Positions 39,437 to 48,700 of a stretch of 64,000 nt of DNA are shown one piece after another. Source of the stretch: an uncultured Pelagibacteraceae bacterium (GTDB lineage Bacteria > Pseudomonadota > Alphaproteobacteria > Pelagibacterales > Pelagibacteraceae); contig CACAPU010000001.1 of NCBI GenBank assembly GCA_902534465.1, positions 62,001 through 126,000 of the forward strand. The letters are read 5' to 3'. Numbering within the stretch: position 1 is the first letter of the stretch; each line of letters begins with the position of its first letter. A program made the translations under genes and the position numbers. Below the pieces are notes generated by a model. That model was given only the letters and a program-made list of their open reading frames with translations, was not told the origin of the DNA and did no database searches.

Positions 39437-41871
39437 TATGCTCTTAATAATTTATTTTCTGCATCATAAGGACTCTCCTCTAAAATTGTTGCCTCATGCA
39501 TCTTACCAAGTATATCAATCTTTAGTTTTTGTCCAATATTAGCTAGCTCTGGCTTAACCATTCCTAGTGCGATAGATTTTCCTAGTCTAAAACCAAAATC
39601 ACCTCCTGTTGCTCTACCGACAACACTACCGTTTTCATAAATAGGGTTATTTCCAAGCACGTCTGCATCACTTGTTTCATGAACTTCTAAAGTAACAAGT
39701 TTGTTATCAAAACCTTTCTCTCTCCATTTATTCAAAGCTTCTAAACCAATAAAACTTCCTTTATTTGGATGGACGAATCTATCTAAACCACTTTCATATG
39801 GTGAATATTCAATGGATAATTCGGTGCCAACCAATTTGTAAGATTTTTCAACTCTTAAACTGTTCATAGCTCTTATACCATATGGTTTTAAACCTAAATC
39901 TTGTCCTGCATCCATTAACTTATCAAAAATATGGTTTTGATATTCAATAGGATGATGTAGTTCCCAGCCTAACTCTCCTACAAAATTTACTCTCATTGCA
40001 TTTACTGGTGCAAATCCTACATCTACTTGTTTTGCACTTAACCATTTAAAATTTTCATTTGAAAAATCATCATTAGATACTCTTTGCATTAACTCTCTGG
40101 CTTTTGGTCCTGATACAACTAGAACACCTTTGCTGTTTGTTAAGTTTTCAAATTGAACAGTTCCATCTTTTGGCATCCAACCTAATATCCAGTCATGATC
40201 TAACCTTTGAAACGCTCCCGCAGAAACCAAATAAAAACTACTTTCTGATTCTCTCATTATTGTAAATTCTGAATGAACACCACCTTTAGTATTCAATGCA
40301 TGACATAAATTTATTCTACCTATTTTTTTTGGAAGTTTGTTTGCGACCAACTTATCTAAAAATTCCTCAGCTCCAGGACCTTTTATTCTACATTTTGCGA
40401 ATGCTGTCATATCTAGTAGACCAACATTTTCCTTTACATTCTTGCACTCTTTCTCGATAGCCTTGAACCAATTTGATCTTCTAAAAGACCAATCGTCCTT
40501 TTGCTCCATCCCATCAGTTGCAAAAAAATTAGGTCTTTCCCATCCAAACTTTTGACCAAAAACTGCACCAAGATTTTTCATTCTGTCATAACAAGGAGCT
40601 GTTCTTAATGGTCTTGCAGCTGGTCTTTCTTCATCTGGAAAGTGAGTGATAAATACATGGCTGTAAGCTTCCTCATTTTTCTCTTTAAGATAAGATTTTG
40701 AGCAATAATCACCATATCTTCTTGGCTCAACACCTAACATATCTATTGTTGGCTCTCCATCTACAATCCACTCTGCTAATTGCCAACCTGCTCCACCAGC
40801 GGCAGTAATTCCAAAGCTGTGACCTTCATTTATCCAAAAATTTTTTAAACCCCATGCTGGTCCAACAATGGGATTTCCATCAGGTGTATAACAGATAGCA
40901 CCGTTGTAAACTTTTTTAACTCCTACTTCTCCAAAAGCAGGAACTCTATGTATCGCACCTTCAATATGTGGTGCTAGTCTATCCAAGTCTTCTTGGAACA
41001 ATTCGTATTCAGACTCTTTGGAAGGTCCATTAACATAACATGCTGGAGCTCCATCTTCATAGGGACCTAATATTAAACCACCGGCCTCTTCTCTCATATA
41101 CCATCTACTATCACTATCTCTTAATACTCCCATCTCAGGTAATCCATCTTTTTTTCTTTTTTGAATTTCTGGATGTGGCTCTGTTACAATATATTGATGT
41201 TCAACAGGTATTACCGGAATATCCAAACCTACCATTTTTCCAGTCTGTCTAGCAAAGTTTCCAGAGCAAGAGATTACATGTTCGCATTCTATTGACCCTT
41301 TATCTGTTTCAACAATCCAACCATCCTTATTTTGTCTCATCGCTAAAACTGTTGTATTTCTATATATCTCAGCTCCTCTATTTCTCGCCCCTGTTGCTAA
41401 CGCTTGAGTTAGATCGGCAGGTTGAATGTAGCCATCTTCAGGATGTTGTATTGCTCCAACTAGATCATCTGTATGACATAATGGCCAAATTTCTTTAACT
41501 TGTTCTGGAGTTAAAAATTTAACATCTACTCCGATTGTTTTAGCAACACCCGCATACTGGTGGTATTCATCCATCCTGTCTTGATTGCTTGCTAATCTGA
41601 TATTTGATACAACACTAAATCCAACATTCTTTCCAGTTTCCTCTTCTAAACTTTTATATAAATTGACGGCATACTTATGAAGTTGTCCTACTGAATAACT
41701 CATATTAAATAATGGAAGAAGTCCCGCAGCATGCCATGTAGAACCTGAAGTTAATTCTTTTCGTTCAGCTAATACAACATCAGACCAACCTTTTTTTGCT
41801 AAATGATAAAGTGCGCTGACACCAACAACACCTCCACCAACTACTACGACTTTTGCTTTTGATTTCATCAT
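39436..41871 (-). CDS. FAD-dependent oxidoreductase + GcvT domain (dimethylglycine/sarcosine dehydrogenase-like)
   Basis: [49 protein letters not shown]-terminal GcvT; directly abuts etfB. Confidence 0.9.
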   Translation of the reverse strand: MMKSKAKVVVVGGGVVGVSALYHLAKKGWSDVVLAERKELTSGSTWHAAGLLPLFNMSYSVGQLHKYAVNLYKSLEEETGKNVGFSVVSNIRLASNQDRMDEYHQYAGVAKTIGVDVKFLTPEQVKEIWPLCHTDDLVGAIQHPEDGYIQPADLTQALATGARNRGAEIYRNTTVLAMRQNKDGWIVETDKGSIECEHVISCSGNFARQTGKMVGLDIPVIPVEHQYIVTEPHPEIQKRKKDGLPEMGVLRDSDSRWYMREEAGGLILGPYEDGAPACYVNGPSKESEYELFQEDLDRLAPHIEGAIHRVPAFGEVGVKKVYNGAICYTPDGNPIVGPAWGLKNFWINEGHSFGITAAGGAGWQLAEWIVDGEPTIDMLGVEPRRYGDYCSKSYLKEKNEEAYSHVFITHFPDEERPAARPLRTAPCYDRMKNLGAVFGQKFGWERPNFFATDGMEQKDDWSFRRSNWFKAIEKECKNVKENVGLLDMTAFAKCRIKGPGAEEFLDKLVANKLPKKIGRINLCHALNTKGGVHSEFTIMRESESSFYLVSAGAFQRLDHDWILGWMPKDGTVQFENLTNSKGVLVVSGPKARELMQRVSNDDFSNENFKWLSAKQVDVGFAPVNAMRVNFVGELGWELHHPIEYQNHIFDKLMDAGQDLGLKPYGIRAMNSLRVEKSYKLVGTELSIEYSPYESGLDRFVHPNKGSFIGLEALNKWREKGFDNKLVTLEVHETSDADVLGNNPIYENGSVVGRATGGDFGFRLGKSIALGMVKPELANIGQKLKIDILGKMHEATILEESPYDAENKLLRA

Positions 41872-41911
41872 GCGATTTTTACCTAATTTTTCTTATAAAC
41901 AAAACATAATT

Positions 41912-42127
41912 CTAGTAGTCATAATCGTCATCATCGTCATCTCTCCATCCCATTTGATACATTAGATAAGCTGCGGTTATTACACTAATGACACCTGCAA
42001 CCATACCAAAATTTACCCCCATCTCTTGTCCAAAATAGTACCATCCAATTTGGGTCGCGCCAATTGGCGGGATGCAAAGAATAGCCATTAATATTGCAAT
42101 TCTAACTGGAAAACTTGGTTTTTTCAT
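41912..42127 (-). CDS. Small two-TM membrane protein with Asp-rich C-terminal tail
   Basis: Start trimmed to MKKPSFPVRIAILMA (TAATG overlap); ends YQMGWRDDDDDDYDY. Confidence 0.65.
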   Translation of the reverse strand: MKKPSFPVRIAILMAILCIPPIGATQIGWYYFGQEMGVNFGMVAGVISVITAAYLMYQMGWRDDDDDDYDY

Positions 42128-42609
42128 TAGATAGATGAACCCATCGGCATAGGTTGAGAGACCGCAGTGGTAAGCCAACAATTTTTTAAAAATCCATCGA
42201 GCTCATATTTTTCAACTTGCCATTTAAATTTATAATACTTTTTGTCTTTGTCCATAATTGTCACTTCAAAAGTCGATACGCCCTTTGATTTATATACCTC
42301 TACAATTTCATAGTTCTCATGGTTTAAAAGCATTGAGTAGGAATCTGTTTTGATCATATTTTTAAATCTCTCAATAGGTCCTGTTACTCTCTGATTATTT
42401 GGGTGCGCAAAAAACCATGTTTGAATTATCCCATGATCTTTATTAGGAGTATCATTTTTCATCAAAGCATTAAGTTGAATTTCAATTACTTCTCTAGGTT
42501 CAATATCTGGATTTGGTTTTTTTATTTCTGCTTTTAATTCATTTGTAGAAAAAATTAAAAATATAAATATAAAAAAAATTCTATAAATGTCTGGCTGTAT
42601 TTTTAACAT
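42127..42609 (-). CDS. DUF4864-like exported protein
   Basis: Start trimmed to MLKIQPDIYRIFFIFIFLIFSTNELKA; EVIEIQLNALMKND...FAHPNNQRVTGPIERFKNMI. Confidence 0.7.
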   Translation of the reverse strand: MLKIQPDIYRIFFIFIFLIFSTNELKAEIKKPNPDIEPREVIEIQLNALMKNDTPNKDHGIIQTWFFAHPNNQRVTGPIERFKNMIKTDSYSMLLNHENYEIVEVYKSKGVSTFEVTIMDKDKKYYKFKWQVEKYELDGFLKNCWLTTAVSQPMPMGSSI

Positions 42610-43150
42610 CTTCCAAAAACTCAATTCTTTTTTCATTTGATACAAATGGTACAGCAAAATATCGTTTATAGGTAATGTCATAAATACCACACTTATTAAA
42701 AATACCTTTTTTAATTCTTCTCAGGGGTAAATTTAAAAAAAAATCTGAAATTGAGAATCTGGGTGAACCATATGTGCAAAAAATCAAAGCCTTTTTGCTT
42801 TTTAGCTTCCCAACAGCATATCCATAATTACCAAAAAGTTTCTTAAATGAAAAAGCCCAAGGTGGCGCTAAAACCTTATCGATCCAACCTTCTACAATAG
42901 CAGGCATTCTATAATTCCATATAGGAGCAACTAGAACAATTAAATCAGAATCGTCAATTTTTCTTCTGTGATCCAAGACAATATCATCAGCATTTTCACC
43001 AGCATATACTGGATCAAATTTTTCTTTATATAAATCTACACATTCAACTAAATGACCATTTTCTCTAGCAGATTTTATGAAATTATCTTTTATAGCAGAA
43101 TTAAAAGATTTATCGTTGTAATGCCCATATACCAAAAATACTTTTTTCAT
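42581..43150 (-). CDS. Flavodoxin-fold NAD(P)H oxidoreductase (MdaB/KefF-like)
   Basis: KVFLVYGHYNDKSFNSAIKD, LIVLVAPIWNYRMPAIVEGWIDKVLAPPWAFSF. Confidence 0.87.
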   Translation of the reverse strand: MKKVFLVYGHYNDKSFNSAIKDNFIKSARENGHLVECVDLYKEKFDPVYAGENADDIVLDHRRKIDDSDLIVLVAPIWNYRMPAIVEGWIDKVLAPPWAFSFKKLFGNYGYAVGKLKSKKALIFCTYGSPRFSISDFFLNLPLRRIKKGIFNKCGIYDITYKRYFAVPFVSNEKRIEFLEDVKNTARHL

Positions 43151-43617
43151 TAATCTTTAAGGACTGGAAAAACTGGATTAGATTTTTGAAAAAGTTTTTG
43201 GTACTCCTGTTTTATACATCTATTGGAAATAAATTGGATATTCTCTTTATCTGCTAAAACTTTTGCCTCCTCACTGTGAATTCCGTATTGTAACCATAAA
43301 ACTTTTGTTCCTTTTTTAATTGCTTCTTTTGCAATTCCTTCAGCCTCTTTTGAGGGTCTAAAAACATCAACTATGTCTATTTCTTCCTTTATCTTATCTA
43401 AACTTTCAATCATTTGTTCCCCATTTACAATCTCACCAACTGCAAAAGGGTTAATAGGAATAACTTTATAACCAAAATTTTGCATATATTTCATAACAAC
43501 ATTTGCTGGTTTTCTCTTAAGATTTTTTCTATCCTCTCCTTTTTTTTCAGAGCTCACTCCAATCATTGCTATGGTTTTTGATTTTCTCAAAATAGATTTA
43601 ATTTCATTATCGTTCAT
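43150..43617 (-). CDS. CoA-binding domain protein (YccU type)
   Basis: KTIAMIGVSSEKKGEDRKNLKRKPANVVMKYMQNFGYKVIPINP, VDVFRPSKEAEGIAKEAI, WLQYGI. Confidence 0.88.
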   Translation of the reverse strand: MNDNEIKSILRKSKTIAMIGVSSEKKGEDRKNLKRKPANVVMKYMQNFGYKVIPINPFAVGEIVNGEQMIESLDKIKEEIDIVDVFRPSKEAEGIAKEAIKKGTKVLWLQYGIHSEEAKVLADKENIQFISNRCIKQEYQKLFQKSNPVFPVLKD

Positions 43618-43638
43618 TATTTTCTTTCTGAATAACTA

Positions 43639-44412
43639 TTATTTATTTTTCCAACTAGGTTTTCTTTTTTGTAAAAAAGCTGATATTCCCTCTTTTGCAT
43701 CTTGCGAAGCCATATTTACAGTCATCATTTTACTTGTAAACTTATAAGCATCTCCAAGTGGCATCTCTAATTGTTTATAAAATGCTTGTTTTCCGATCTT
43801 AATTGTTAAATTTGATTTTGAAGAAATTTTTTTTGCAATTTTTAAAACTTCTATATTTAGTTTTTTGTTTGAAAAACAATCATTAATCAAACCAATTTCC
43901 TTAGCGTATTTTGCATTTATTGGATCTCCAGTCAGAAGCATCTTCATCATGATTTTACGAGTTACTTTTCTACTCACAGCAACCATCGGAGTACTGCAGA
44001 AAAGTCCTATATTTACTCCTGGTGTTGCAAAGGTGGCATTTGTTGTACTGTAAGCAAGGTCACAACTTGCGGCTAACTGACATCCAGCTGCATAAGCTGC
44101 ACCATGTACTTTTGCAATAACAGGCTTCTTTCCTTCAACAATTTTCATCATTAATTTTGAGCAAAGATTAAATAATTTTAAGTGATTTAATCTATTTTTA
44201 ATTCCACCAACCTCTTTAAGATTATGGCCGGCGCTGAATCCTTTACCTGATCCCTCTAATATTATTACTCTTGTATTATCATCCTTATCTAATCGAGTAA
44301 AAGTATTCAAAAGATCCCTTAAAGTTTTAAATGAAAGTGAATTATAAGTTTTAGGATCATTAATTATTACATTTGTAATTCCGTTTCCTAATTTTTTTGT
44401 TTTTACATTCAT
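43639..44412 (-). CDS. Enoyl-CoA hydratase/isomerase family protein
   Basis: GKGFSAGHNLKEV, KPVIAKVHGAAYAAGCQLAASCDLAYS, LTGDPINAKYAKEIGLIND. Confidence 0.9.
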   Translation of the reverse strand: MNVKTKKLGNGITNVIINDPKTYNSLSFKTLRDLLNTFTRLDKDDNTRVIILEGSGKGFSAGHNLKEVGGIKNRLNHLKLFNLCSKLMMKIVEGKKPVIAKVHGAAYAAGCQLAASCDLAYSTTNATFATPGVNIGLFCSTPMVAVSRKVTRKIMMKMLLTGDPINAKYAKEIGLINDCFSNKKLNIEVLKIAKKISSKSNLTIKIGKQAFYKQLEMPLGDAYKFTSKMMTVNMASQDAKEGISAFLQKRKPSWKNK

Positions 44413-44419
44413 ATTGTAA

Positions 44420-44794
44420 TTATTTTAACTCACCATCTTCACGCATTTTAGCTCTAATTTTTGTGGCAGAAATTTTTTGTATTTCTTCAGACAATACTAT
44501 CTCCTCAATTTTGTAACCAACTCCTCTCCCGTAACAAATATTTGTAATATTTGGCACCATCATTATTTTAAATCTTCCTTCAAATTCAGGATTTAATTTA
44601 TTTTCAATATTTTTTTTTACCGTTTCAAAGTCGAATGGATTGTCATCAACTCCTTGAACGTCTCTTATTTGAATACACACTTGACCGGTCTTTTTGATGA
44701 TCTCTTTAAATAAAGTATAGTGACCCTCATGAAATGGCTGCCATCTTCCAAGCATTTGTGCTGTTGGTTTTTTATTATCCCATTCATAACTCAT
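44420..44794 (-). CDS. Cytidylyltransferase/NMNAT-like nucleotidyltransferase
   Basis: MLGRWQPFHEGHYTLFKEIIKKTGQ (HxGH-type) and C-terminal KISATKIRAKM (ISxTxIR). Confidence 0.8.
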   Translation of the reverse strand: MSYEWDNKKPTAQMLGRWQPFHEGHYTLFKEIIKKTGQVCIQIRDVQGVDDNPFDFETVKKNIENKLNPEFEGRFKIMMVPNITNICYGRGVGYKIEEIVLSEEIQKISATKIRAKMREDGELK

Positions 44795-45201
44795 TATGAT
44801 ATCTCCTTTATTATTTTATCCGCCCAAAACTTAGCATCTTGAGTAGTTACACGAAAATCATATTTTTCTGGTTTGACAAACATTTGATTAGTATCGTCAA
44901 ACCTTCCTTCTTTAATCGTGTCTACCCAAATAACAAAATCTGCAGGGAATAAACTTCTTGCTTTTGGAGTTGGGCAAATAAAATCTGCCACAACATAATT
45001 TCCTTGATTTTTCAGCTTTAAAGCAAAGTCTGCCATTCTTTTAGCTTGTCTTTTTCTACCCTCCTCAGAAAAATCCCAATCATTTGCTTCTTTTCTAACT
45101 TCGTCAGCATTTAATCTTTTTGCATTCAGTTTTGGAGCAAGTTCTTCTGCCAATGTTGTTTTGCCAGCCCCAGGCAAACCCATAATTAAAACTATTTTCA
45201 T
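44794..45201 (-). CDS. APS-kinase (CysC)-like P-loop kinase
   Basis: LIMGLPGAGKTTLAEELAPKLNAKRLNADEVRKEANDWDFSEEGRKRQAKRMADFA. Confidence 0.8.
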   Translation of the reverse strand: MKIVLIMGLPGAGKTTLAEELAPKLNAKRLNADEVRKEANDWDFSEEGRKRQAKRMADFALKLKNQGNYVVADFICPTPKARSLFPADFVIWVDTIKEGRFDDTNQMFVKPEKYDFRVTTQDAKFWADKIIKEIS

Positions 45202-46436
45202 TAAATTTGTTCTAAAGGATGATGAGACATTAATTCTAATCCATTTTCGCCAACTAAATATTGTTGTTCTAATTTCACTCCCTCATGACCTCCAACTTCG
45301 CCGATATAACTTTCTAGGGTAATTGTCATATTTTTTTGAAATATACCGCTTCTTTCTCCACCATCAGTCGGATATCTAATTGCTGGCCACTCATCACATA
45401 AACCTATTCCATGAAGCATGACTGAATATCTATTTCCGTAATATTTTTCAGGAAGTATCCATGCCTTTTCAGTAAATTCTCTAAATGATACTCCATCTTT
45501 AATTAATCTTGAATTATAGTCAATCTGCTCAACTGCTGTTGAATAAATTTTTTTTTGATGTTCATTAAATTTATTTCCACAAACAAAAGCTCTAGAAATA
45601 TCTGCACAATATCCATAAGGGCCTACCATATCTGTATCAAAGGATACGATCTCACCATCTTGAATAATCTTATTACTACTTTCTTGCATCCAAGGATTGG
45701 TTCTAGAGCCTGAAGATAATATTCTACACTCTATCCACTCTCCACCATTTTCAATGTTCGTTTTATGTAAAATCGACCATAACTCATCTTCAGTAATTCC
45801 TGATTTCAAATAATCTCTCATTTTAATTATTCCAATATCAGCAACATCTAAAGCTGCTCGCATGCATTTAATTTCTTCAGACGATTTAATAACTCTAGCC
45901 TGTTCAAGTATTTTTTTCGCTTCTAAAACTTGAATTCCTTTTTTATTAAGCTCATTTACGGCTGGACCATTGATTACATCAATTGCGATTTTTTTACTTT
46001 TAAAATAAGAGTTAGATAAATCATTTACTTCATTGACCCATTTTTTAAGTTGCAACTCTGATTGGTCACCATTGCTAAAATAATCCCAAGTAATTGCTGG
46101 TCTTATTTCATCTATTAAATTGAGACCTTTAGATAATATTTCACAGTTAAAATATTCATATAATATTGTTGGACCATCAACAGAGATAAAACAATATCTT
46201 GTAAGATTATGCATATTATAAACACTCATATTCACAGTATCTAATGCATACCTTACATTTACTGGATCAAATAAAATACATGCCTCTATATTATTTTTCT
46301 TTAATTCATTTCTTAATCTATCAAGTCTATAAGATCTAAGTTCGTCAAAATCTATTTCATCTTCTCTTAATCTTTTTTTTGAAATATATTTCTTAATTGG
46401 TTGGTTTTCTGAAAGAATTTTTCTGTTAAACTTCAT
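45201..46436 (-). CDS. M24-family protein, DddP (DMSP lyase)-like
   Basis: LFDPVNVRYALDTVNMSVYNMHNLTRYCF, NGGEWIECRILSSGSRTNPWMQESSNKIIQDGEIVSFDTDMVGPYGYCADISRAF, MLHGIGLCDEWPAIRYPTDGG; metal-ligand pattern D/D/H/E/E appears retained. Confidence 0.65.
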   Translation of the reverse strand: MKFNRKILSENQPIKKYISKKRLREDEIDFDELRSYRLDRLRNELKKNNIEACILFDPVNVRYALDTVNMSVYNMHNLTRYCFISVDGPTILYEYFNCEILSKGLNLIDEIRPAITWDYFSNGDQSELQLKKWVNEVNDLSNSYFKSKKIAIDVINGPAVNELNKKGIQVLEAKKILEQARVIKSSEEIKCMRAALDVADIGIIKMRDYLKSGITEDELWSILHKTNIENGGEWIECRILSSGSRTNPWMQESSNKIIQDGEIVSFDTDMVGPYGYCADISRAFVCGNKFNEHQKKIYSTAVEQIDYNSRLIKDGVSFREFTEKAWILPEKYYGNRYSVMLHGIGLCDEWPAIRYPTDGGERSGIFQKNMTITLESYIGEVGGHEGVKLEQQYLVGENGLELMSHHPLEQI

Positions 46437-46438
46437 CT

Positions 46439-46879
46439 CTATAACATCTGTACACCAACTCCTGTTTTTGGATAGGTGTATAAATTATAATTTGCACAAA
46501 GCTCATCTCCTGGTTTCAAATCTTTTATTGAAACCATAAAAAAATATTTTGCGTCTGGTTTCTCTCTTAAATTATAATACATGTTTTCTAAATTATCATC
46601 ATTTTCGTTAAATTTTTTTGCTTTTGCGGTAGGATCAATTGGATCACCAAACTTTAATGTAGGTAAAATATTTGATACCATTCTTTGAACTGTAGGATTG
46701 TCAGAATGATTATAAAAACCACCTAATGGAGTTCTTATATATTTATTTTCAAACTGCTCATCTCTTATGTGAGTAATTCCGATAAAAGTATTAGCTTTAA
46801 TTTCTTTGGTTGCGAATAATCCCAAACCTTCGATTGGTGAACTTTTTATTGTTAATGCATCTGGTAAAGGTCTGTACAT
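46439..46879 (-). CDS. SET-domain protein (putative protein lysine methyltransferase)
   Basis: Start trimmed to MYRPLPDALTIKSS; IEGLGLFATKEIKANTFIG, GGFYNHSDNPTVQ, LKPGDELCANYNLY. Confidence 0.8.
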   Translation of the reverse strand: MYRPLPDALTIKSSPIEGLGLFATKEIKANTFIGITHIRDEQFENKYIRTPLGGFYNHSDNPTVQRMVSNILPTLKFGDPIDPTAKAKKFNENDDNLENMYYNLREKPDAKYFFMVSIKDLKPGDELCANYNLYTYPKTGVGVQML

Positions 46880-46893
46880 ATATTTCGCACTTT

Positions 46894-48069
46894 CTACACA
46901 ATGTGAGTTGCCACCCACTTGTGAAATTGATGTGTTGGATTATCCATATCAGGAGAAAAATTTCCACCATTATATGCATGTGAGTTGCGGCCTAATTGCA
47001 TTCTTTGAATTATACCAACATCTTCTTTTTGAATATCTTCCCACAATTTATGATTTTGTTTTCTTAATGATTTAAATTCTAATGATTTTGCGGCTTTTTC
47101 ACCTACATAATATATTTCCATGTGCTCTAAAGTTTTTTTATGACTAATGGGTTCTAACCAATATGCGTAGAAATGATCTTTATGTATACCTAACATAACA
47201 TTGGGAAACAAAGCTACATACTCTGCAATATTTTCTTTTTCTTTGGGCCAGTTAGGAAAGCAAGGAAATTTTTTCTTACCTTTAAATTTTGGATTGTAAA
47301 CAACTGTGCCTTGGCCTGCAAAGCGGTTTGGTAATCCTTGAATATGATAGTGATCTTCAATTTTTGAATAAGAATTTAAACCTGGATGAACCCATGGCAA
47401 ATGATAACTTTCACAATAATTTTCAATTGCAAATTTCCAATTACATTTTGCATTTATTTTAAAATAACCAAAATCATTTGCATGATTAATTAATTTTCTA
47501 TCTTTTTTTTTCCAAAATTTAGCCCACCTATCATTTAAGGGTTTAATATATTTTTCAAATGGAATTTCGTTGTTACTAATATTAATAAAAATTAAATCTA
47601 ACCAAACACATGATCTTATTTCTTTTAAATTGTTTTTATTTTTTTTAAATTTTGGGCTACTATGTTGGTTCATCCCACCTATATGAGGTGTTGCAATTAG
47701 CTTTCCATCTGATGTGTATGACCATGAATGATAAGGACATCTGATAACATTTCTAATATTGCCTTTTTTGTTTACTAGCTTTACTCCTCTATGACTACAG
47801 ACGTTATGAAAAACTTTTATCTGATCTTTTTTATTCCTTACTAAAAATAATGGCAGTCCTAACAAGTTAAATGGTTTTACATCGCCGATATTTGGCAAAG
47901 AACTTGCTACTCCTATTACAGTCCATTTATTTTCAAATATTTTCTCTCTTTCTATTAAAGTATAATCTTTACTTGTATAACATTCGTTGGGGAGTCCATG
48001 TGCTTTTGAAATTGGTTTCTTAACTATATCTAATTTTTTTTTATCTATAATTTTATAAATTGCTGACAT
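46894..48069 (-). CDS. Rieske [2Fe-2S] aromatic/quaternary-amine-type oxygenase alpha subunit
   Basis: CSHRGVKLVNKKGNIRNVIRCPYHSWSY Rieske centre; non-haem Fe motif ENYCESYHLPWVHPGL. Confidence 0.88.
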   Translation of the reverse strand: MSAIYKIIDKKKLDIVKKPISKAHGLPNECYTSKDYTLIEREKIFENKWTVIGVASSLPNIGDVKPFNLLGLPLFLVRNKKDQIKVFHNVCSHRGVKLVNKKGNIRNVIRCPYHSWSYTSDGKLIATPHIGGMNQHSSPKFKKNKNNLKEIRSCVWLDLIFINISNNEIPFEKYIKPLNDRWAKFWKKKDRKLINHANDFGYFKINAKCNWKFAIENYCESYHLPWVHPGLNSYSKIEDHYHIQGLPNRFAGQGTVVYNPKFKGKKKFPCFPNWPKEKENIAEYVALFPNVMLGIHKDHFYAYWLEPISHKKTLEHMEIYYVGEKAAKSLEFKSLRKQNHKLWEDIQKEDVGIIQRMQLGRNSHAYNGGNFSPDMDNPTHQFHKWVATHIV

Positions 48070-48070
48070 T

Positions 48071-48700
48071 TTATTTTGTCACTTCATATAGACCAAGCCA
48101 TGCATTTACATCTTTACTAGCAATATAATCAGATTTAAAAAACTCTATTTCTTTCCATTTATTTTCATTTTTTAATTGTTTGATTTTTTTATCAAATCCA
48201 TATTCCTCATATATTCCCTCGTTAATAGTGAAACAAATTAGACCTTTATTTTTAGTAATTCTAATAAACTCATCTAATGCAGGTGGTTTTACATGTCCAA
48301 AAGTAAATGTGCCCACACACATTAAAGCATCATATTGATCATCCTTTTCCTTGATTGGTTTATTTAAATCTACTTTATCTAATTTTTTATAAAGGTTATT
48401 TGGAACCAAATCTAAAAGTTTTTGGGATAGATCGGCACCAAAAAAATTAGTGAAACCATACTTTTTCAATTCTACACCAACCAATCCAGTTCCACATCCA
48501 GCATCATAAATATTAATATCTTTTTCTTTTTGATGTTTATTGAAAACTTCTGCTGTTTCCTTTGGGCCAGTATAATTCCATTCAACCATATCTTTATCAT
48601 ATTTATTATCCAAACCCCATTCGTCATAAAAATCCATCACCTCTTTTGTTTCTTTTAGTTTATAAATTGGAACTTTGTTACCTACATCTTTTTGGGCCAT
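48071..48700 (-). CDS. Class I SAM-dependent methyltransferase
   Basis: INIYDAGCGTGLVGVELKKYGFTNFFGADLSQKLLDLV. Confidence 0.88.
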   Translation of the reverse strand: MAQKDVGNKVPIYKLKETKEVMDFYDEWGLDNKYDKDMVEWNYTGPKETAEVFNKHQKEKDINIYDAGCGTGLVGVELKKYGFTNFFGADLSQKLLDLVPNNLYKKLDKVDLNKPIKEKDDQYDALMCVGTFTFGHVKPPALDEFIRITKNKGLICFTINEGIYEEYGFDKKIKQLKNENKWKEIEFFKSDYIASKDVNAWLGLYEVTK

